Program-made: the position numbers and the translations under genes
Shown: piece by piece, positions 42,246-51,660 of the stretch
Layout of the letters: each line of letters begins with the position of its first letter
Position numbering within the stretch: the stretch's first letter is position 1
Source: CAYNRE01 sp964399535
GTDB taxonomy: Bacteria; Planctomycetota; Planctomycetia; Pirellulales; CAYNRE01
Length of the DNA: 64,000 bases
NCBI GenBank assembly: GCA_964399535.1
Contig: CAYNRE010000076.1
Coordinates: 186,001-250,000 of the forward strand
Reading direction: 5' to 3'
Notes under the pieces: model-generated
The model's input: only the letters and a program-made list of their open reading frames with translations
What the model was told of the DNA's origin: nothing
Databases searched by the model: none

Positions 42246-44182
42246 CGCAGCGTTATGCCCGTGGCGAACCAGCCATTGTCCTCGCTCACCACGAACAGGC
42301 CGGCCGGCCCCAGGTAGGGGCGCACCTGCTCGTAATCGGGCAGGTTGCTGGCGTCGATCTCGGCCTGGCGAGTCTCACCCTCGGGGACTGCCCAGATGCG
42401 GTTGAGCATCTTGCCGAGCATGGTCTGCGATTCCGGCATTTTCCCTTGCTTGAGCAGTTCGTAGGTGGCCTGATGTTCGTCTTCGGTGCGGCGGAAGAGC
42501 TGCATTGAATTCTGGGTGGCGCCCAGTTTGACCAATTCGGCCCGCACCCGCTGGTAGTCCGCCATATCCGCCAGCGATTGTCCGGCGCTCATCTGCGCGA
42601 GTACCTTTTCGAGGAAGTCGATCTGAGTCGAGATGAAGATGTGGCCGTGCGCCACGGTCAGGGCCGAACTGGGGAGCAGGCGGCCCCCCTCCTCTTCTCC
42701 CTCGCCCGGCTCCCCTTCGCCCACCGGCAAGTCTTCCAGCGGCAGGGTCGAATCCGAGGTCTCTCCGCCCAGGGCCAAGGCCCCGTCGAGCTCCACGGTG
42801 GGCAGCTCCGGAGCTTCCTCTTCCACGATCTCCCAAATCACGTGCCCTTGGAACTCGCGGCGCTTCACGGTGGGGTCCCCCTCCATCGAGCGGCGCAGGC
42901 TTTCGGCCAGGGCTTTTTCGTTGATCGTTTGCGCGGCGAATAGCATCCGCTCGCTGGTCGTGGTGATCGGCAGCACGTAGTCGATGACCATCGTCGCCCG
43001 GTCGCCAATGTGCGCGATCAGGTCCTTGCGCACGTCGATTCCGGGGCCGTTCGGGTCGTCGCGAATCGAGTCGAGCGTGTCTTCAAACACCCCCTCCTCC
43101 CCCTCGCCGAACAACTCGTCGAACAGGGTCGAAGCCCGCTCGAAGGCGTTTTTCATGTCCCAGTTAAACGAGGCGTAGGTGGCCACGTCGGGCGGAACCC
43201 AGGGCTGGGGTTCGAGATCGGTCGAGTTCGGGAACACCAGCATCCGCATCGCCTTCTCGTACGGCGGCGGCGCGTAGACCGCGGTGCGATGCAGCAAATC
43301 GTAGTCGCCCGTGCAAAAATTGATGAACCCGCCGGCCCCGCGAATCGCGGTGAACCCCTGGTTCTTCATGACCTTGAGCACATCGGTGCCTTCCGACTCT
43401 TCCCGCGGCCGGATCACCCGAATCGCCTCGAGCAAACCCAGGGGTTCGACAAACCAGCGGGCCTGGGGCTCAAGCTCCGCGGCTCCCTGCCGGCAGCGCT
43501 GCATCACCGCCTCGTAGGCCGGCAATTGCAGGAGCGAGTCGCGCGGCTCTCCCTCGAACCGGGCCAGAATACCCTGGGCCACGTCGAGACGCGAAACGGC
43601 ACAGAGCTGGCCATCGCGTTGGAAGTAAGCCACCTGGTCGACGTAGTGCTCGGCGTTTTCGTCCTCTTCCCCCGGACGCTGCACATCGGTCAGGTCGTAG
43701 ACCGTGATCGTGGCTTTCTCAAACTTCTTTTCCGAACGGGTCGCACCGCGGCCGGTAAGTTCCCGGTGGATCCGCTCGAGCAACTTCGTCACCTCGGCTT
43801 CGCGGCCCGCGGTTTCCACGATCATGACCGTGGCGGGCATGCCGCTGGGCATGGCCACGAAACCGCCGGCCACTTCGCCTCCGGCCACCGATTCCAAATC
43901 GGAGAGCTCGATCCCCAGTTGGCCGCCGATGGCTTGGGTCCACTTGTCTTTAAGCTGCCGGTCGAGATCCTCGACAAAGGCCTTCATCACCGGGTCGGCC
44001 AGCAATTGGCCGAGTTGGGTCTGTTTCCAACTGGCACGAAATTGCTCGTAACTGGCGACCGAGAGATAGCCCTTGGTGCTGTTGGGCAGAAGCACGTCGC
44101 TCGGACGCGCCCCCCAGGCCTGGCCCGTCGCAGCCCAGAAACAAAGCGCGGCGACTCCTAAAACCAACTTTCCAGAGCGCAC
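42230..44182 (-). CDS. Large exported protein, DUF3352-like, function unknown
   Basis: This is a 650-residue protein with a GTG start, GGAGG 7 bases upstream and a signal peptide (about 1-24). It is mixed alpha/beta with repeated segments in which a short strand precedes amphipathic helices (for example GGFVAMPSGMPATVMIVETA and GHIFISTQIDFLEKVLAQM), a layout seen in planctomycete DUF3352-type proteins. An acidic Glu/Gly-rich linker (GEGEPGEGEEEGG, about 490-505) lies between two halves. No catalytic motif is visible. It converges on the degenerate esterase gene with 46 bases between stops. Confidence 0.75.
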   Translation of the reverse strand: MRSGKLVLGVAALCFWAATGQAWGARPSDVLLPNSTKGYLSVASYEQFRASWKQTQLGQLLADPVMKAFVEDLDRQLKDKWTQAIGGQLGIELSDLESVAGGEVAGGFVAMPSGMPATVMIVETAGREAEVTKLLERIHRELTGRGATRSEKKFEKATITVYDLTDVQRPGEEDENAEHYVDQVAYFQRDGQLCAVSRLDVAQGILARFEGEPRDSLLQLPAYEAVMQRCRQGAAELEPQARWFVEPLGLLEAIRVIRPREESEGTDVLKVMKNQGFTAIRGAGGFINFCTGDYDLLHRTAVYAPPPYEKAMRMLVFPNSTDLEPQPWVPPDVATYASFNWDMKNAFERASTLFDELFGEGEEGVFEDTLDSIRDDPNGPGIDVRKDLIAHIGDRATMVIDYVLPITTTSERMLFAAQTINEKALAESLRRSMEGDPTVKRREFQGHVIWEIVEEEAPELPTVELDGALALGGETSDSTLPLEDLPVGEGEPGEGEEEGGRLLPSSALTVAHGHIFISTQIDFLEKVLAQMSAGQSLADMADYQRVRAELVKLGATQNSMQLFRRTEDEHQATYELLKQGKMPESQTMLGKMLNRIWAVPEGETRQAEIDASNLPDYEQVRPYLGPAGLFVVSEDNGWFATGITLRRAAE

Positions 44183-44501
44183 GAAACACCTCCGTGGGCG
44201 AGCGGGCGAGAGCGGTAGCGATTGGACGGGTTATAGGTAATTTCGGGAAAATGCCCGCGCAAAGTTTAGGCGGTCGGCCGGGCCGGGTCCGCTCCAGCGA
44301 AATTGCCCAGTCGCCCCTTGGTGGCGGTCCCTGGCATCCGAACGCCCAACTTGCGGTTCTGGTAGAGTATCAAATGCCGGCAATTCCTCCCAGAACCGAA
44401 TTGCCCCGTAAACCTCCTATTTTCTCAATTGCGAACCGCGCAGGCCCGCTAGGCCCCCCGGAGGTTGGCCGGAGCTGCCCCCCCGGCGATAATCACCCGC
44501 C
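44183..44501. promoter_or_regulatory. Divergent promoter region
   Basis: This is 319 bases between the divergent DUF3352-like and HD-hydrolase genes. It contains relatively AT-rich stretches (44225-44270 and 44375-44430), as expected of promoters, but no confident -35/-10 pair. No gene is seen. Confidence 0.4.
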
Positions 44502-45923
44502 ATGCGCGATTACCACCTGGAAAGCCTGACCCACGACCCACTGCACGGCTATATCTCGTTCACGTCGCCCCGTACGGCCGACGCAGCCGATGGGGCCCCA
44601 GCGGCGGGCGAGGTCAGCGAGCGCGAGCTGATCGACCACCCTTGGCTGCAGCGATTGCGGCAAATCCACCAGTTGCAAACCGCCTGGTGGGTCTTTCCCA
44701 CGGCCGAACATAGCCGTTTCCAGCATGTGTTGGGTGTCATGCACCTGGCTTCCCGGGCCGTGGCCACGCTGTACGAGAGCCTGGCCGAGTCGGCGCCGGA
44801 TTGCCCGAGCCGGCCCTATGTGGAAAGCCTGATGCGGCTGGCCGGCCTGCTGCACGACGTGGGGCACGGCCCCTATGGCCATTTCTTCGATGCCCATTTC
44901 CTGGCCCACCACGGGCTGACACACGAGACCCTCGGTTCGGCGATCATCTGCCAGGAGCTAGGGCCCCTCTTGCGGCGAGTGCGCCGCACGCCGAACGGTC
45001 CGCTGGCCCCGCACGAAACGATCGATCCCCAGCACATCGCCTGGCTCATTACCCGGCCCGTGCCCGGAGCTACCCACGACCAGCCCGACTGGCTGCGGTT
45101 GCTCCGCTGTTTATTCAGCGGCATCTACACGGTCGACAACCTCGACTTTGTCTTGCGCGACGCCTACATGACCGGCTATAGCGGCCGGGTGTTCGACCTC
45201 GAGCGGCTTCTGCATTACAGCTTCTTCACCCCCCAGGGGCTCACGATCCACGACCGTGGACTCCCCGCGCTGGTCCGCTTCATCGGTGCCCGGGCCGAGC
45301 TGTTTCGCTCGGTCTACTTCCACCGCACGGTGCGAGCCATCGACCTGACCCTGGCCGAGCTGTTTGCCGAGAGCAAGTCGCTGATCTTTCCGGGCAACCC
45401 GCTCGAGCGGCTCGCCGAGTACCAGCGGCTGACCGAGTGGTCGCTGCTGGTCGACGTGGAGCGCTGGGCCGACTCGCCCGACCCACGGCGGCGCGCACTC
45501 GGCGAGCGATGGCGCCAGCTTTTGCGCCGCCAGATTCGCTGGAAAATGGCTTGCGAGCGGACCGTGTACTTCAAGCCTGGCCAGTCCGAGGCCAGCAGCA
45601 TCTTCAGCGATCAATCGCTCTTCGAGCGGCAATTCCGGGCAGCCCTGGGCCAGCCCTGGGCCGAACTGCCGCTTCGATTCGACCTGGCTCGGCACGTCCA
45701 TCGGCCGGGCACCCGGGGAAGCGCGCCCGGGCAGAACTTTCTCTATCAATCGGCCCGTAAGCAGACCCGGCCGCTCACCGACAGCGAACTGTTCAAAGAG
45801 ATTCCGGTTAGCTTTCGCATCTGCCGGGTCTACGCCGAAACGAGCGAGCACGATGCCCGGCTGGCCCAAACGCTCGATCGCCTGGTCGATGGCGGCGTGG
45901 CCGACGACACGACAAACATGTAA
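44502..45923 (+). CDS. HD-superfamily phosphohydrolase (dNTPase/YdhJ-like)
   Basis: This is a 473-residue protein. The HD-domain ligands are seen as the first His in TAEHSRFQHVLGVMHLA, the His-Asp pair in AGLLHDVGHGPYGHFFD, and a downstream Asp in the YTVDNLDFVLRDAYMTG segment. It resembles the SAMHD1/dGTPase-related branch found across bacteria, so nucleotide or phospho-substrate hydrolysis is likely, but specificity is not deducible. The C-terminal 150 residues are helical and charged. The gene is monocistronic and 122 bases before purB. A defence role has been shown for some dNTPases; nothing here points to that. Confidence 0.88.
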   Translation: MRDYHLESLTHDPLHGYISFTSPRTADAADGAPAAGEVSERELIDHPWLQRLRQIHQLQTAWWVFPTAEHSRFQHVLGVMHLASRAVATLYESLAESAPDCPSRPYVESLMRLAGLLHDVGHGPYGHFFDAHFLAHHGLTHETLGSAIICQELGPLLRRVRRTPNGPLAPHETIDPQHIAWLITRPVPGATHDQPDWLRLLRCLFSGIYTVDNLDFVLRDAYMTGYSGRVFDLERLLHYSFFTPQGLTIHDRGLPALVRFIGARAELFRSVYFHRTVRAIDLTLAELFAESKSLIFPGNPLERLAEYQRLTEWSLLVDVERWADSPDPRRRALGERWRQLLRRQIRWKMACERTVYFKPGQSEASSIFSDQSLFERQFRAALGQPWAELPLRFDLARHVHRPGTRGSAPGQNFLYQSARKQTRPLTDSELFKEIPVSFRICRVYAETSEHDARLAQTLDRLVDGGVADDTTNM

Positions 45924-46045
45924 AGCAAGGCGAGGCGGCGGCGGCTGTAACCGGCCCGCGGGTCCCCTGCCCGGCGGGCAGGCCGGCTTGTACGATAGGG
46001 GTTTGGCGCCCTCCCCCCCGCGCAATTTCTAGCTACCCAGGACCG

Positions 46046-47473
46046 ATGAATCTCGATCAATACGACAACCCGCTGGTTGCCCGCTATGCCTCGGCGGAAA
46101 TGACCGGGCTTTGGAGCCCGCAACGCAAGTTCAGCACCTGGCGCCGACTTTGGATTGCCCTGGCCGAAGCCGAGGCGGAACTCGGCCTGCCGATTTCGAC
46201 CTCGCAGCTCGAAGAATTACGGGCCCACGCCGACGATATCGACTTCGCCGCGGCCGCCCGCTACGAACGCCAACTGCGGCACGACGTCATGGCACACGTG
46301 CACGCGTATGGCGACGTTTGTCCCTCGGCCCGTGGAATCATTCACCTAGGGGCAACCAGTTGCTACGTGACCGATAACACCGACTTGATTCTGATTCGCG
46401 AGGCCCTGCAGATGGTCGCCGCGCGGCTGGCGACGGTGATCGATCAACTGGCCCGCTTCGCCGTGGCCTGGCGCGACCTGCCCTGCCTGGCTTTTACCCA
46501 CCTACAGCCCGCCCAACCCACCACGGTGGGAAAACGGGCCTGCCTGTGGGCCTTCGACCTGGTGCTCGACCTGCAAGAGGTGGAACACCGGTTGGCCACC
46601 CTCCGCGCTCGAGGCATCAAGGGCACCACGGGCACCCAGGCCAGCTTTCTCAGCCTGTTCGATGGCGACCACGCCCGGGTGAAGCAGCTGGCTCGCCGCG
46701 TATGCGAGAAGCTGGGCTTTGCCGACGATTACGCGGTGACCGGCCAAACCTATTCCCGCAAGGTCGATGCCCAGGTGCTCGGCGTGCTTTCGGGCATCGC
46801 CCAAAGCGCCCACAAGGCGGCCACCGACCTGCGGTTGTTGCAGGGGCGCAAGGAAATCGAAGAACCGTTTGAAACCGACCAGATTGGCTCCTCGGCCATG
46901 GCCTACAAGCGCAACCCCATGCGGAGCGAGCGCATTTGCGGCCTGGCCCGGTACGTAATCAGCCTGGAATCGAGCGCGGCGTCCACCGCGGCCACGCAGT
47001 GGCTGGAGCGCACCCTCGACGACAGCGCCAACCGCCGATTGACGCTGCCGCAGGCGTTTCTGGCGGTCGATGCCCTGCTGCTGCTCTACCAAAACGTCAC
47101 TTCCAATCTGGCGGTGTATCCGCGGGTCATCGCCCGCTACCTGGCCGAGGAGTTGCCGTTCATGGCCACGGAAAACGTGCTGATGGCGGCGGTTCGCCTG
47201 GGGGGTGACCGCCAAACGCTGCACGAAAAGATCCGCCAGCACAGCCAGGCCGCGGCCCAGGTCGTCAAGCAAGAGGGCCGGCCCAACGACCTATTGGCCC
47301 GGCTCAAGGGGGATCCGGCGTTCGAGGGCCTGGACCTCGACGAATTGGCCGATGCCAGGCAGTTCGTCGGCCGCGCGCCCCAGCAGGTGGACGAATTCGT
47401 CGCCGAGGTGATCGAGCCGCTTCGCAAGCGCTATGCCCCGGGAACGCAGTCAGCGGCCGAGTTGCGGGTTTAA
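46046..47473 (+). CDS. purB: Adenylosuccinate lyase
   Basis: This 475-residue fumarase/aspartase-superfamily enzyme catalyses two steps of purine synthesis, cleaving SAICAR and adenylosuccinate to fumarate. The superfamily signature is GSSAMAYKRNPMRSERI (residues about 280-296), with catalytic Ser in the flexible loop; HDVMAHVHAYG and GATSCYVTDNTD hold the other conserved regions, with the active-site His in FTHLQPAQPTTVGKR. The length matches the eukaryote-like, roughly 475-residue group. It is followed convergently by a Fur-family gene 35 bases after its stop. Confidence 0.95.
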   Translation: MNLDQYDNPLVARYASAEMTGLWSPQRKFSTWRRLWIALAEAEAELGLPISTSQLEELRAHADDIDFAAAARYERQLRHDVMAHVHAYGDVCPSARGIIHLGATSCYVTDNTDLILIREALQMVAARLATVIDQLARFAVAWRDLPCLAFTHLQPAQPTTVGKRACLWAFDLVLDLQEVEHRLATLRARGIKGTTGTQASFLSLFDGDHARVKQLARRVCEKLGFADDYAVTGQTYSRKVDAQVLGVLSGIAQSAHKAATDLRLLQGRKEIEEPFETDQIGSSAMAYKRNPMRSERICGLARYVISLESSAASTAATQWLERTLDDSANRRLTLPQAFLAVDALLLLYQNVTSNLAVYPRVIARYLAEELPFMATENVLMAAVRLGGDRQTLHEKIRQHSQAAAQVVKQEGRPNDLLARLKGDPAFEGLDLDELADARQFVGRAPQQVDEFVAEVIEPLRKRYAPGTQSAAELRV

Positions 47474-47508
47474 GCGGCGGGCCGGGCGTTGGGCCGCTCG
47501 AATAAAGG

Positions 47509-48021
47509 TCAGATCAGGTCAAGCCGCCGCTTCGATTGTCGGCGCCGCGTGCAGTCGGCGCAAATGCCCGAAATGATCAGCCGGTGACCGGTTACCCGGA
47601 ATTGGTGCTCGCGGGCCACGGCGTCGCGAAGCTGGGCCACTTCGTCACTCGAGAACTCGATCAACCGGTCGCACTGTTGACAGTGCAGATGATCGTGCTG
47701 CGGGTATCCGTAGTCATGCTCGTAAACGGCGCGGCCGCCCAGGGTCATCTTCCGCAGCAGCCCGGCGTCGACCAATTCGGCCAGCGTGCGGTACACCGTG
47801 GGGCGGCTTACCTGTTTGCCATGGCCGGACCGCTCCAGTTCTTTGAGCAGATCTTCAGCGTCGAAGTGGTTGTGGTGGCTGAAGACCAGTTCGACTATGA
47901 TCCGCCGCTGCCGCGTAATGCGCTTGGTGCGGTGCTGCAGGAACTCGGCAAACCGCTCCAACGGCGTCAGCGAGACCTGGACTTCACCCAGCGCGAAACT
48001 ACTTGGCACGGCCTGACTCAT
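47509..48021 (-). CDS. fur: Fur-family metal-dependent transcriptional regulator
   Basis: This 170-residue protein starts at ATG 48021. The N-terminal winged helix (about 20-95) has RITRQRRIIVELVFSHHNHF and the recognition helix RPTVYRTLAELVDAGLL. The dimerisation domain has the HDHLHCQQCDRLIEF metal site. Two CxxC pairs (Cys114/Cys117 and Cys154/Cys157) make the structural zinc site. It could be Fur, Zur or PerR; the HHNH segment before the winged helix and the HxHxxC region favour Fur, but this is not decisive. A 17-bp triple direct repeat lies 50-100 bases upstream and could be its own operator. Confidence 0.93.
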   Translation of the reverse strand: MSQAVPSSFALGEVQVSLTPLERFAEFLQHRTKRITRQRRIIVELVFSHHNHFDAEDLLKELERSGHGKQVSRPTVYRTLAELVDAGLLRKMTLGGRAVYEHDYGYPQHDHLHCQQCDRLIEFSSDEVAQLRDAVAREHQFRVTGHRLIISGICADCTRRRQSKRRLDLI

Positions 48022-48071
48022 GATCGGTTTTCGACTCTCCCTGCGGGGTGCCCCGCTCCCCAAAAAACGGA

Positions 48072-48122
48072 AGGTCACCCTCCTGGACAGGTCACTGCCC
48101 TGGGAAGGTCACTGCCCTGGAA
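48072..48122. repeat. 17-bp direct repeat, three copies, upstream of the Fur-family gene
   Basis: Three units lie head to tail at 48072-48088, 48089-48105 and 48106-48122, with consensus AGGTCACTGCCCTGGAA. Units 2 and 3 differ at one position; unit 1 diverges at about five. They are 51-101 bases upstream of the chosen start. The exact 17-bp period is close to 1.6 helical turns. This could be an operator array or a simple tandem duplication. Confidence 0.8.
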
Positions 48123-48286
48123 AGTGCCTGGCGGCCCGTCGCGCCGGCGCGTGACTGACTCTAAATACCCCCTGCGGCGGGGAAACACCTGGGCGAGCCC
48201 CCTCAATTCTAAGGCGGCCCAAGTCGTTTGCAATGCGCGAGGGGAATCTCCCTAGCCGGTGGAACCGCGGTGAACCACGGCCAGAA

Positions 48287-50479
48287 TCAGTGACCGATCG
48301 CTTCGAGCCGCTCACGCAGTGGGCCAGGCAGTTTCTGCTCAACGTGGGGGGTCTCGTCGCTCAGCTCCAGGGCGCGATCGCGCTGCCGGGCCGCGGTGCG
48401 CAGATCCCCCTCAAGGTGGCTGGCAACGGCCAGGCTGGCCCGGCGCAGGGCGCTGTTGGGATACAGCGCCACGGCACGGCGATACAACCCTCGCGCCGCG
48501 GCCAGGGCGGTCTCTCGCCCCGTTTCGTGGTACATCCGCAGGTAGTAGTCACCCATTTCCTGGTGCAGGCTGCTCGACGAGGGTCGCCGAGCCAGCGACT
48601 TGCCCACCGCTCGCGTAAACTTTTCCCAAGTCGGAGCGTCGTGCTGGCGCTCCCAGGCAACAAAGTACAGGGCACACAGCCCACGCCAGGGTTCGGCGCT
48701 CCAGGGATCGGCCTCGGCCGCCGCCTGAAACAGTTCCGCGGCCCGGGCCGGGTTCCTGGCGGCCTGGCTTTCGGCGCCCGCCATTAAAGCGCTGCTGGCC
48801 AAAACGGGTTGGTAGCCCGTAACAAAGCAGCCAACCGCGGCGGCGAGCGCCACGGCCCCCAGCCCCAATACCGCGCCGCGCGGCAGCTCGTGATCGGCCC
48901 GATAGCCGCTGCACTCACCCAACCCGATGGCGATCAGCAGCCACAGGCTCGAGGCCACGCCGGGAAAGCCGATCCCTCCGGCCGCCAGCAGGTTGACCAG
49001 CAACACTCCGGCCCCCAGCAGCGGAACCGGGGGCAATAACTGGCCGGCCGCGATCCAAGGCCGATAGGCCAGCGCCAACCAGGCCGCCATTAGCCCGGCC
49101 GCGGCCAACACTTCGAGCCCCACCAGCGGGCCATCGACGATCGGAGACAACACCCAAACCAATAGGAATCCGGCCATCGCGCCGCCGAGAATCTGGGGCA
49201 CCGCGTCGGGGGAATTTCGCGCCCCGGCTTTCCCTTCCGATTCGCCAGCAGGCAGGCGCCAGGGGTGCACCCAAACCACGCGCCAGCAGGCCACCAGAAG
49301 CGCGACCAGGGCCGCCGCCGCCGGGGTGCCCGCCGTGGCCCAAACTTCGAGCAAAAAATTATGAGGGTCGGCAATTTCCTCGCTGGCCTCGGGCAGCTTG
49401 TAGGCGGTGTAGTGGTCGCCAAAGTTGCCTGGCCCACAACCGAACCAGGGAAACTCGCGAATCATTCCCCAGGTGGCCTGCCAGTACTGCAACCGGTAGC
49501 CGAGCGACTTGGGTGCCTCGGTCAGAACCTCGCGATCGAGCCCCCCCAGGGCCAGCCCGGCGACCAGCGCCGCGGCGAGCAAGCTGGCTCCCACGGCCAG
49601 CGGCCCGCGGAGCGATCGACCGGAAGTGCGCAGGGCCAGTAGTGCCAGCGCCACGGTGCCGAGCGCCGTGGCCAGGTAGGCGCTGCGGCTCTTGGTCAGC
49701 ACCAGGCAGATCAACATGGGCACCCCGGCCAGCAGTACCAGGAGCCCCTGGTACCGCTTGTCGCCACGGCTGGCCAGCGGCAGGGCCAGGGCCACGACGA
49801 GCCAGGGGGCCAAATAGCCGGCCAACGAATTGGAAAGGGCGAAGGTAGCCAGCGGCTCCTTGCTTTCCAATCGCTGCTCGAACAACCACCGCTCCTTCGA
49901 GCCCGGGGGATACCATTGCCCCGAACGTCGCAGGGCCGCGTCGGGGTCGGCCCGGTATTCCGCGCGGGTGGCCGGCAGATCGACCAGGTACTGCCGCAAC
50001 CCGTAGGCCCCCAGCAGCGCACCCAGCCCCACCATCACCGCCACCAGGGCTCGGGCCTCGCGGCGCGTGGCAAGCAGTTGCCGAATCAGGAAATAGCCCA
50101 GCCCCAGGCCCAGCCATTCCCAGAGCATGTTCCAGGCCGGTCGGGGGGCTTCGTCGCGCACTGCCCGGAGCGCGGCCAAGGTGTGCCATGCCACGAGCGC
50201 CGCCAGGGCGGCGTCGGTCGATTGCAGCCGGAACCGGGCCGACCGGCCCAAGGCCGTCGCTCCCAGCCAAACCACGGCCAGGCAGCACCAGCCCATGACC
50301 AGCGGAAGCCCGTCGCCGCGCCAGGCAACCGACTCGCTGGGTAAGAGCGGCCGGGCGACCAGCAGGGCCACCGCGGCGGCCAACAGCCAAGGCCGCAGCC
50401 AGGCCTGAACATCGCCCGATGACAAGGGCAGCGCGGTGCTGGCGGCCTTGTGGCGCGGGCGGTCGTGCTTGGGGGTCAT
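48287..50479 (-). CDS. O-antigen ligase/polymerase-like membrane protein with C-terminal TPR region
   Basis: This 730-residue protein has about 12 membrane segments and a large hydrophilic loop with the Wzy_C/WaaL-type motif CGPGNFGDHYTAYKLPEA followed by DPHNFLLEVWATAG, including the conserved His. The last 150 residues are soluble TPR-like repeats (ARAAELFQAAAEADPWSAE, ARGLYRRAVALYPNSALR). It probably ligates or polymerises a glycan on an undecaprenyl carrier on the periplasmic side. The ATG overlaps the stop of the glycosyltransferase gene by four bases (ATGA), so the two are coupled. Specificity between ligase and polymerase cannot be told. Confidence 0.88.
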   Translation of the reverse strand: MTPKHDRPRHKAASTALPLSSGDVQAWLRPWLLAAAVALLVARPLLPSESVAWRGDGLPLVMGWCCLAVVWLGATALGRSARFRLQSTDAALAALVAWHTLAALRAVRDEAPRPAWNMLWEWLGLGLGYFLIRQLLATRREARALVAVMVGLGALLGAYGLRQYLVDLPATRAEYRADPDAALRRSGQWYPPGSKERWLFEQRLESKEPLATFALSNSLAGYLAPWLVVALALPLASRGDKRYQGLLVLLAGVPMLICLVLTKSRSAYLATALGTVALALLALRTSGRSLRGPLAVGASLLAAALVAGLALGGLDREVLTEAPKSLGYRLQYWQATWGMIREFPWFGCGPGNFGDHYTAYKLPEASEEIADPHNFLLEVWATAGTPAAAALVALLVACWRVVWVHPWRLPAGESEGKAGARNSPDAVPQILGGAMAGFLLVWVLSPIVDGPLVGLEVLAAAGLMAAWLALAYRPWIAAGQLLPPVPLLGAGVLLVNLLAAGGIGFPGVASSLWLLIAIGLGECSGYRADHELPRGAVLGLGAVALAAAVGCFVTGYQPVLASSALMAGAESQAARNPARAAELFQAAAEADPWSAEPWRGLCALYFVAWERQHDAPTWEKFTRAVGKSLARRPSSSSLHQEMGDYYLRMYHETGRETALAAARGLYRRAVALYPNSALRRASLAVASHLEGDLRTAARQRDRALELSDETPHVEQKLPGPLRERLEAIGH

Positions 50480-51660
50480 GGCTCGCCAGGAGTTGTCGCC
50501 CGCTCCGTTTCGGCCGTGTTGGCGGCACGGGCACGCGCGCGCTGTCCCGCCACCTCCAGAATCGCCACGAGTGCCAGCACGCAGCCCACCATCAAAAAGA
50601 CGACGATCGCGCCCAAGGTATCGACCTGGTACAGCAGCAGCGCGCCCAGGGCCGTGGTGGCCGTGGCCAGGTGAATCGTGAGCACCGCCTGCACCGGGCT
50701 CAACCCCAGTTCAACCAGCCGGTGCGAGAAATGGCTCTTGTCGGCCTGAAACGGGCTCCGCCCCGCGCGCAGCCGGATCGCCACCACGGTCACCTGATCA
50801 TACAGCGGCACCGCCAACACGCAGAGCGGCGCCAAGATGGCGTGCGCGGGCAGATCGCCCCCGGCGAACGTGGCCGCGATGGTCGACGTGGCCAGACAAA
50901 ACCCCAAGAAATACGCCCCCGCGTCTCCCATGAATAGCCGGGCCGACGGGCGATTGTGCCAGAGAAAACCGCTCAGCGAGCCGACCAGCACCAACAAGAA
51001 GCCGGCCACGAACAACTGCGGACCGCGGGTCACCGGATCGGGCGCCAGGAGCAGCACCGCGGCCAGGGCCAGCGCGGAGATCCAAGCCACGCCCCCGGAC
51101 AACCAGTCCATGTTGTCGAGCATGTTGAAGGCGTTGATCAGGGCCACGATCCAAAGCGCGCTGAGCGGCCAGACCACAAGCGGCCAATCGACAAACAGCG
51201 AGAAGCGCCACCCGCTGGCCACCATGGTCACGGCGACCAGCACTTCCACCGTCAGGCGAAAGCGCCAGTCCAAGCCGCGCCGATCGTCGAGCAAGCCCAG
51301 CACCACCAGCACCGTGCCGGCGCCCAACAAGAGCCACAGCGAGGGCAACTGCTGCCACAGACCGTCCCAGTGGGTCGCCAGGATACCGGGCCAGGGCTGC
51401 TCGGCCAGCCAGGAAAGCGCCTTCCAACCATGGCTCCCGGCATGGACCAGGGCAACCAGCAGGCTGGCGGCCCCGAGCGGTAGAATCACCCCCAGCCAAA
51501 TGGCCAATCCGCCCCCCAGCGGCTTGGGTACCAGGTGCACCTTCCGGGCGCCGGGGCGATCGACCAATCCCCACCGCGGTGCCCAGCGGCGAACCAGGAA
51601 GCCGGCGACCCAGGCCACCAGGGCGCTGGGGAGCAGCGTGCCCGCGAAAAACCAGATCAA
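50476..51660 (-). CDS. WecA/MraY-family undecaprenyl-phosphate sugar-1-phosphate transferase
   Basis: This 394-residue polytopic protein begins at a TTG at 51660, with GGAGGAG about 9-10 bases upstream, and this TTG overlaps the DUF4416 stop (TTGA). Family motifs are visible: KVHLVPKPLGGGLAIWLG (cytoplasmic loop 1), GLLDDRRGLDWRFRL with the DDxxG-type Asp pair, INAFNMLDNMDWLSGG with the NxxN-D motif, and FMGDAGAYFLGF. About 10-11 membrane helices are predicted. It would load the first sugar of a surface glycan onto undecaprenyl phosphate. The neighbouring Wzy/WaaL-like gene fits this pathway. Confidence 0.93.
   Translation of the reverse strand: MIWFFAGTLLPSALVAWVAGFLVRRWAPRWGLVDRPGARKVHLVPKPLGGGLAIWLGVILPLGAASLLVALVHAGSHGWKALSWLAEQPWPGILATHWDGLWQQLPSLWLLLGAGTVLVVLGLLDDRRGLDWRFRLTVEVLVAVTMVASGWRFSLFVDWPLVVWPLSALWIVALINAFNMLDNMDWLSGGVAWISALALAAVLLLAPDPVTRGPQLFVAGFLLVLVGSLSGFLWHNRPSARLFMGDAGAYFLGFCLATSTIAATFAGGDLPAHAILAPLCVLAVPLYDQVTVVAIRLRAGRSPFQADKSHFSHRLVELGLSPVQAVLTIHLATATTALGALLLYQVDTLGAIVVFLMVGCVLALVAILEVAGQRARARAANTAETERATTPGEP

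Noticed and set aside
43010..44161. 383-residue open frame on the plus strand
   Set aside because: It is antisense to the DUF3352-like gene, which has a signal peptide and a strong ribosome site.
44502..45923. HD hydrolase as part of a defence island
   Set aside because: It is flanked by housekeeping purB and an exported unknown, with no restriction, toxin or other defence genes.
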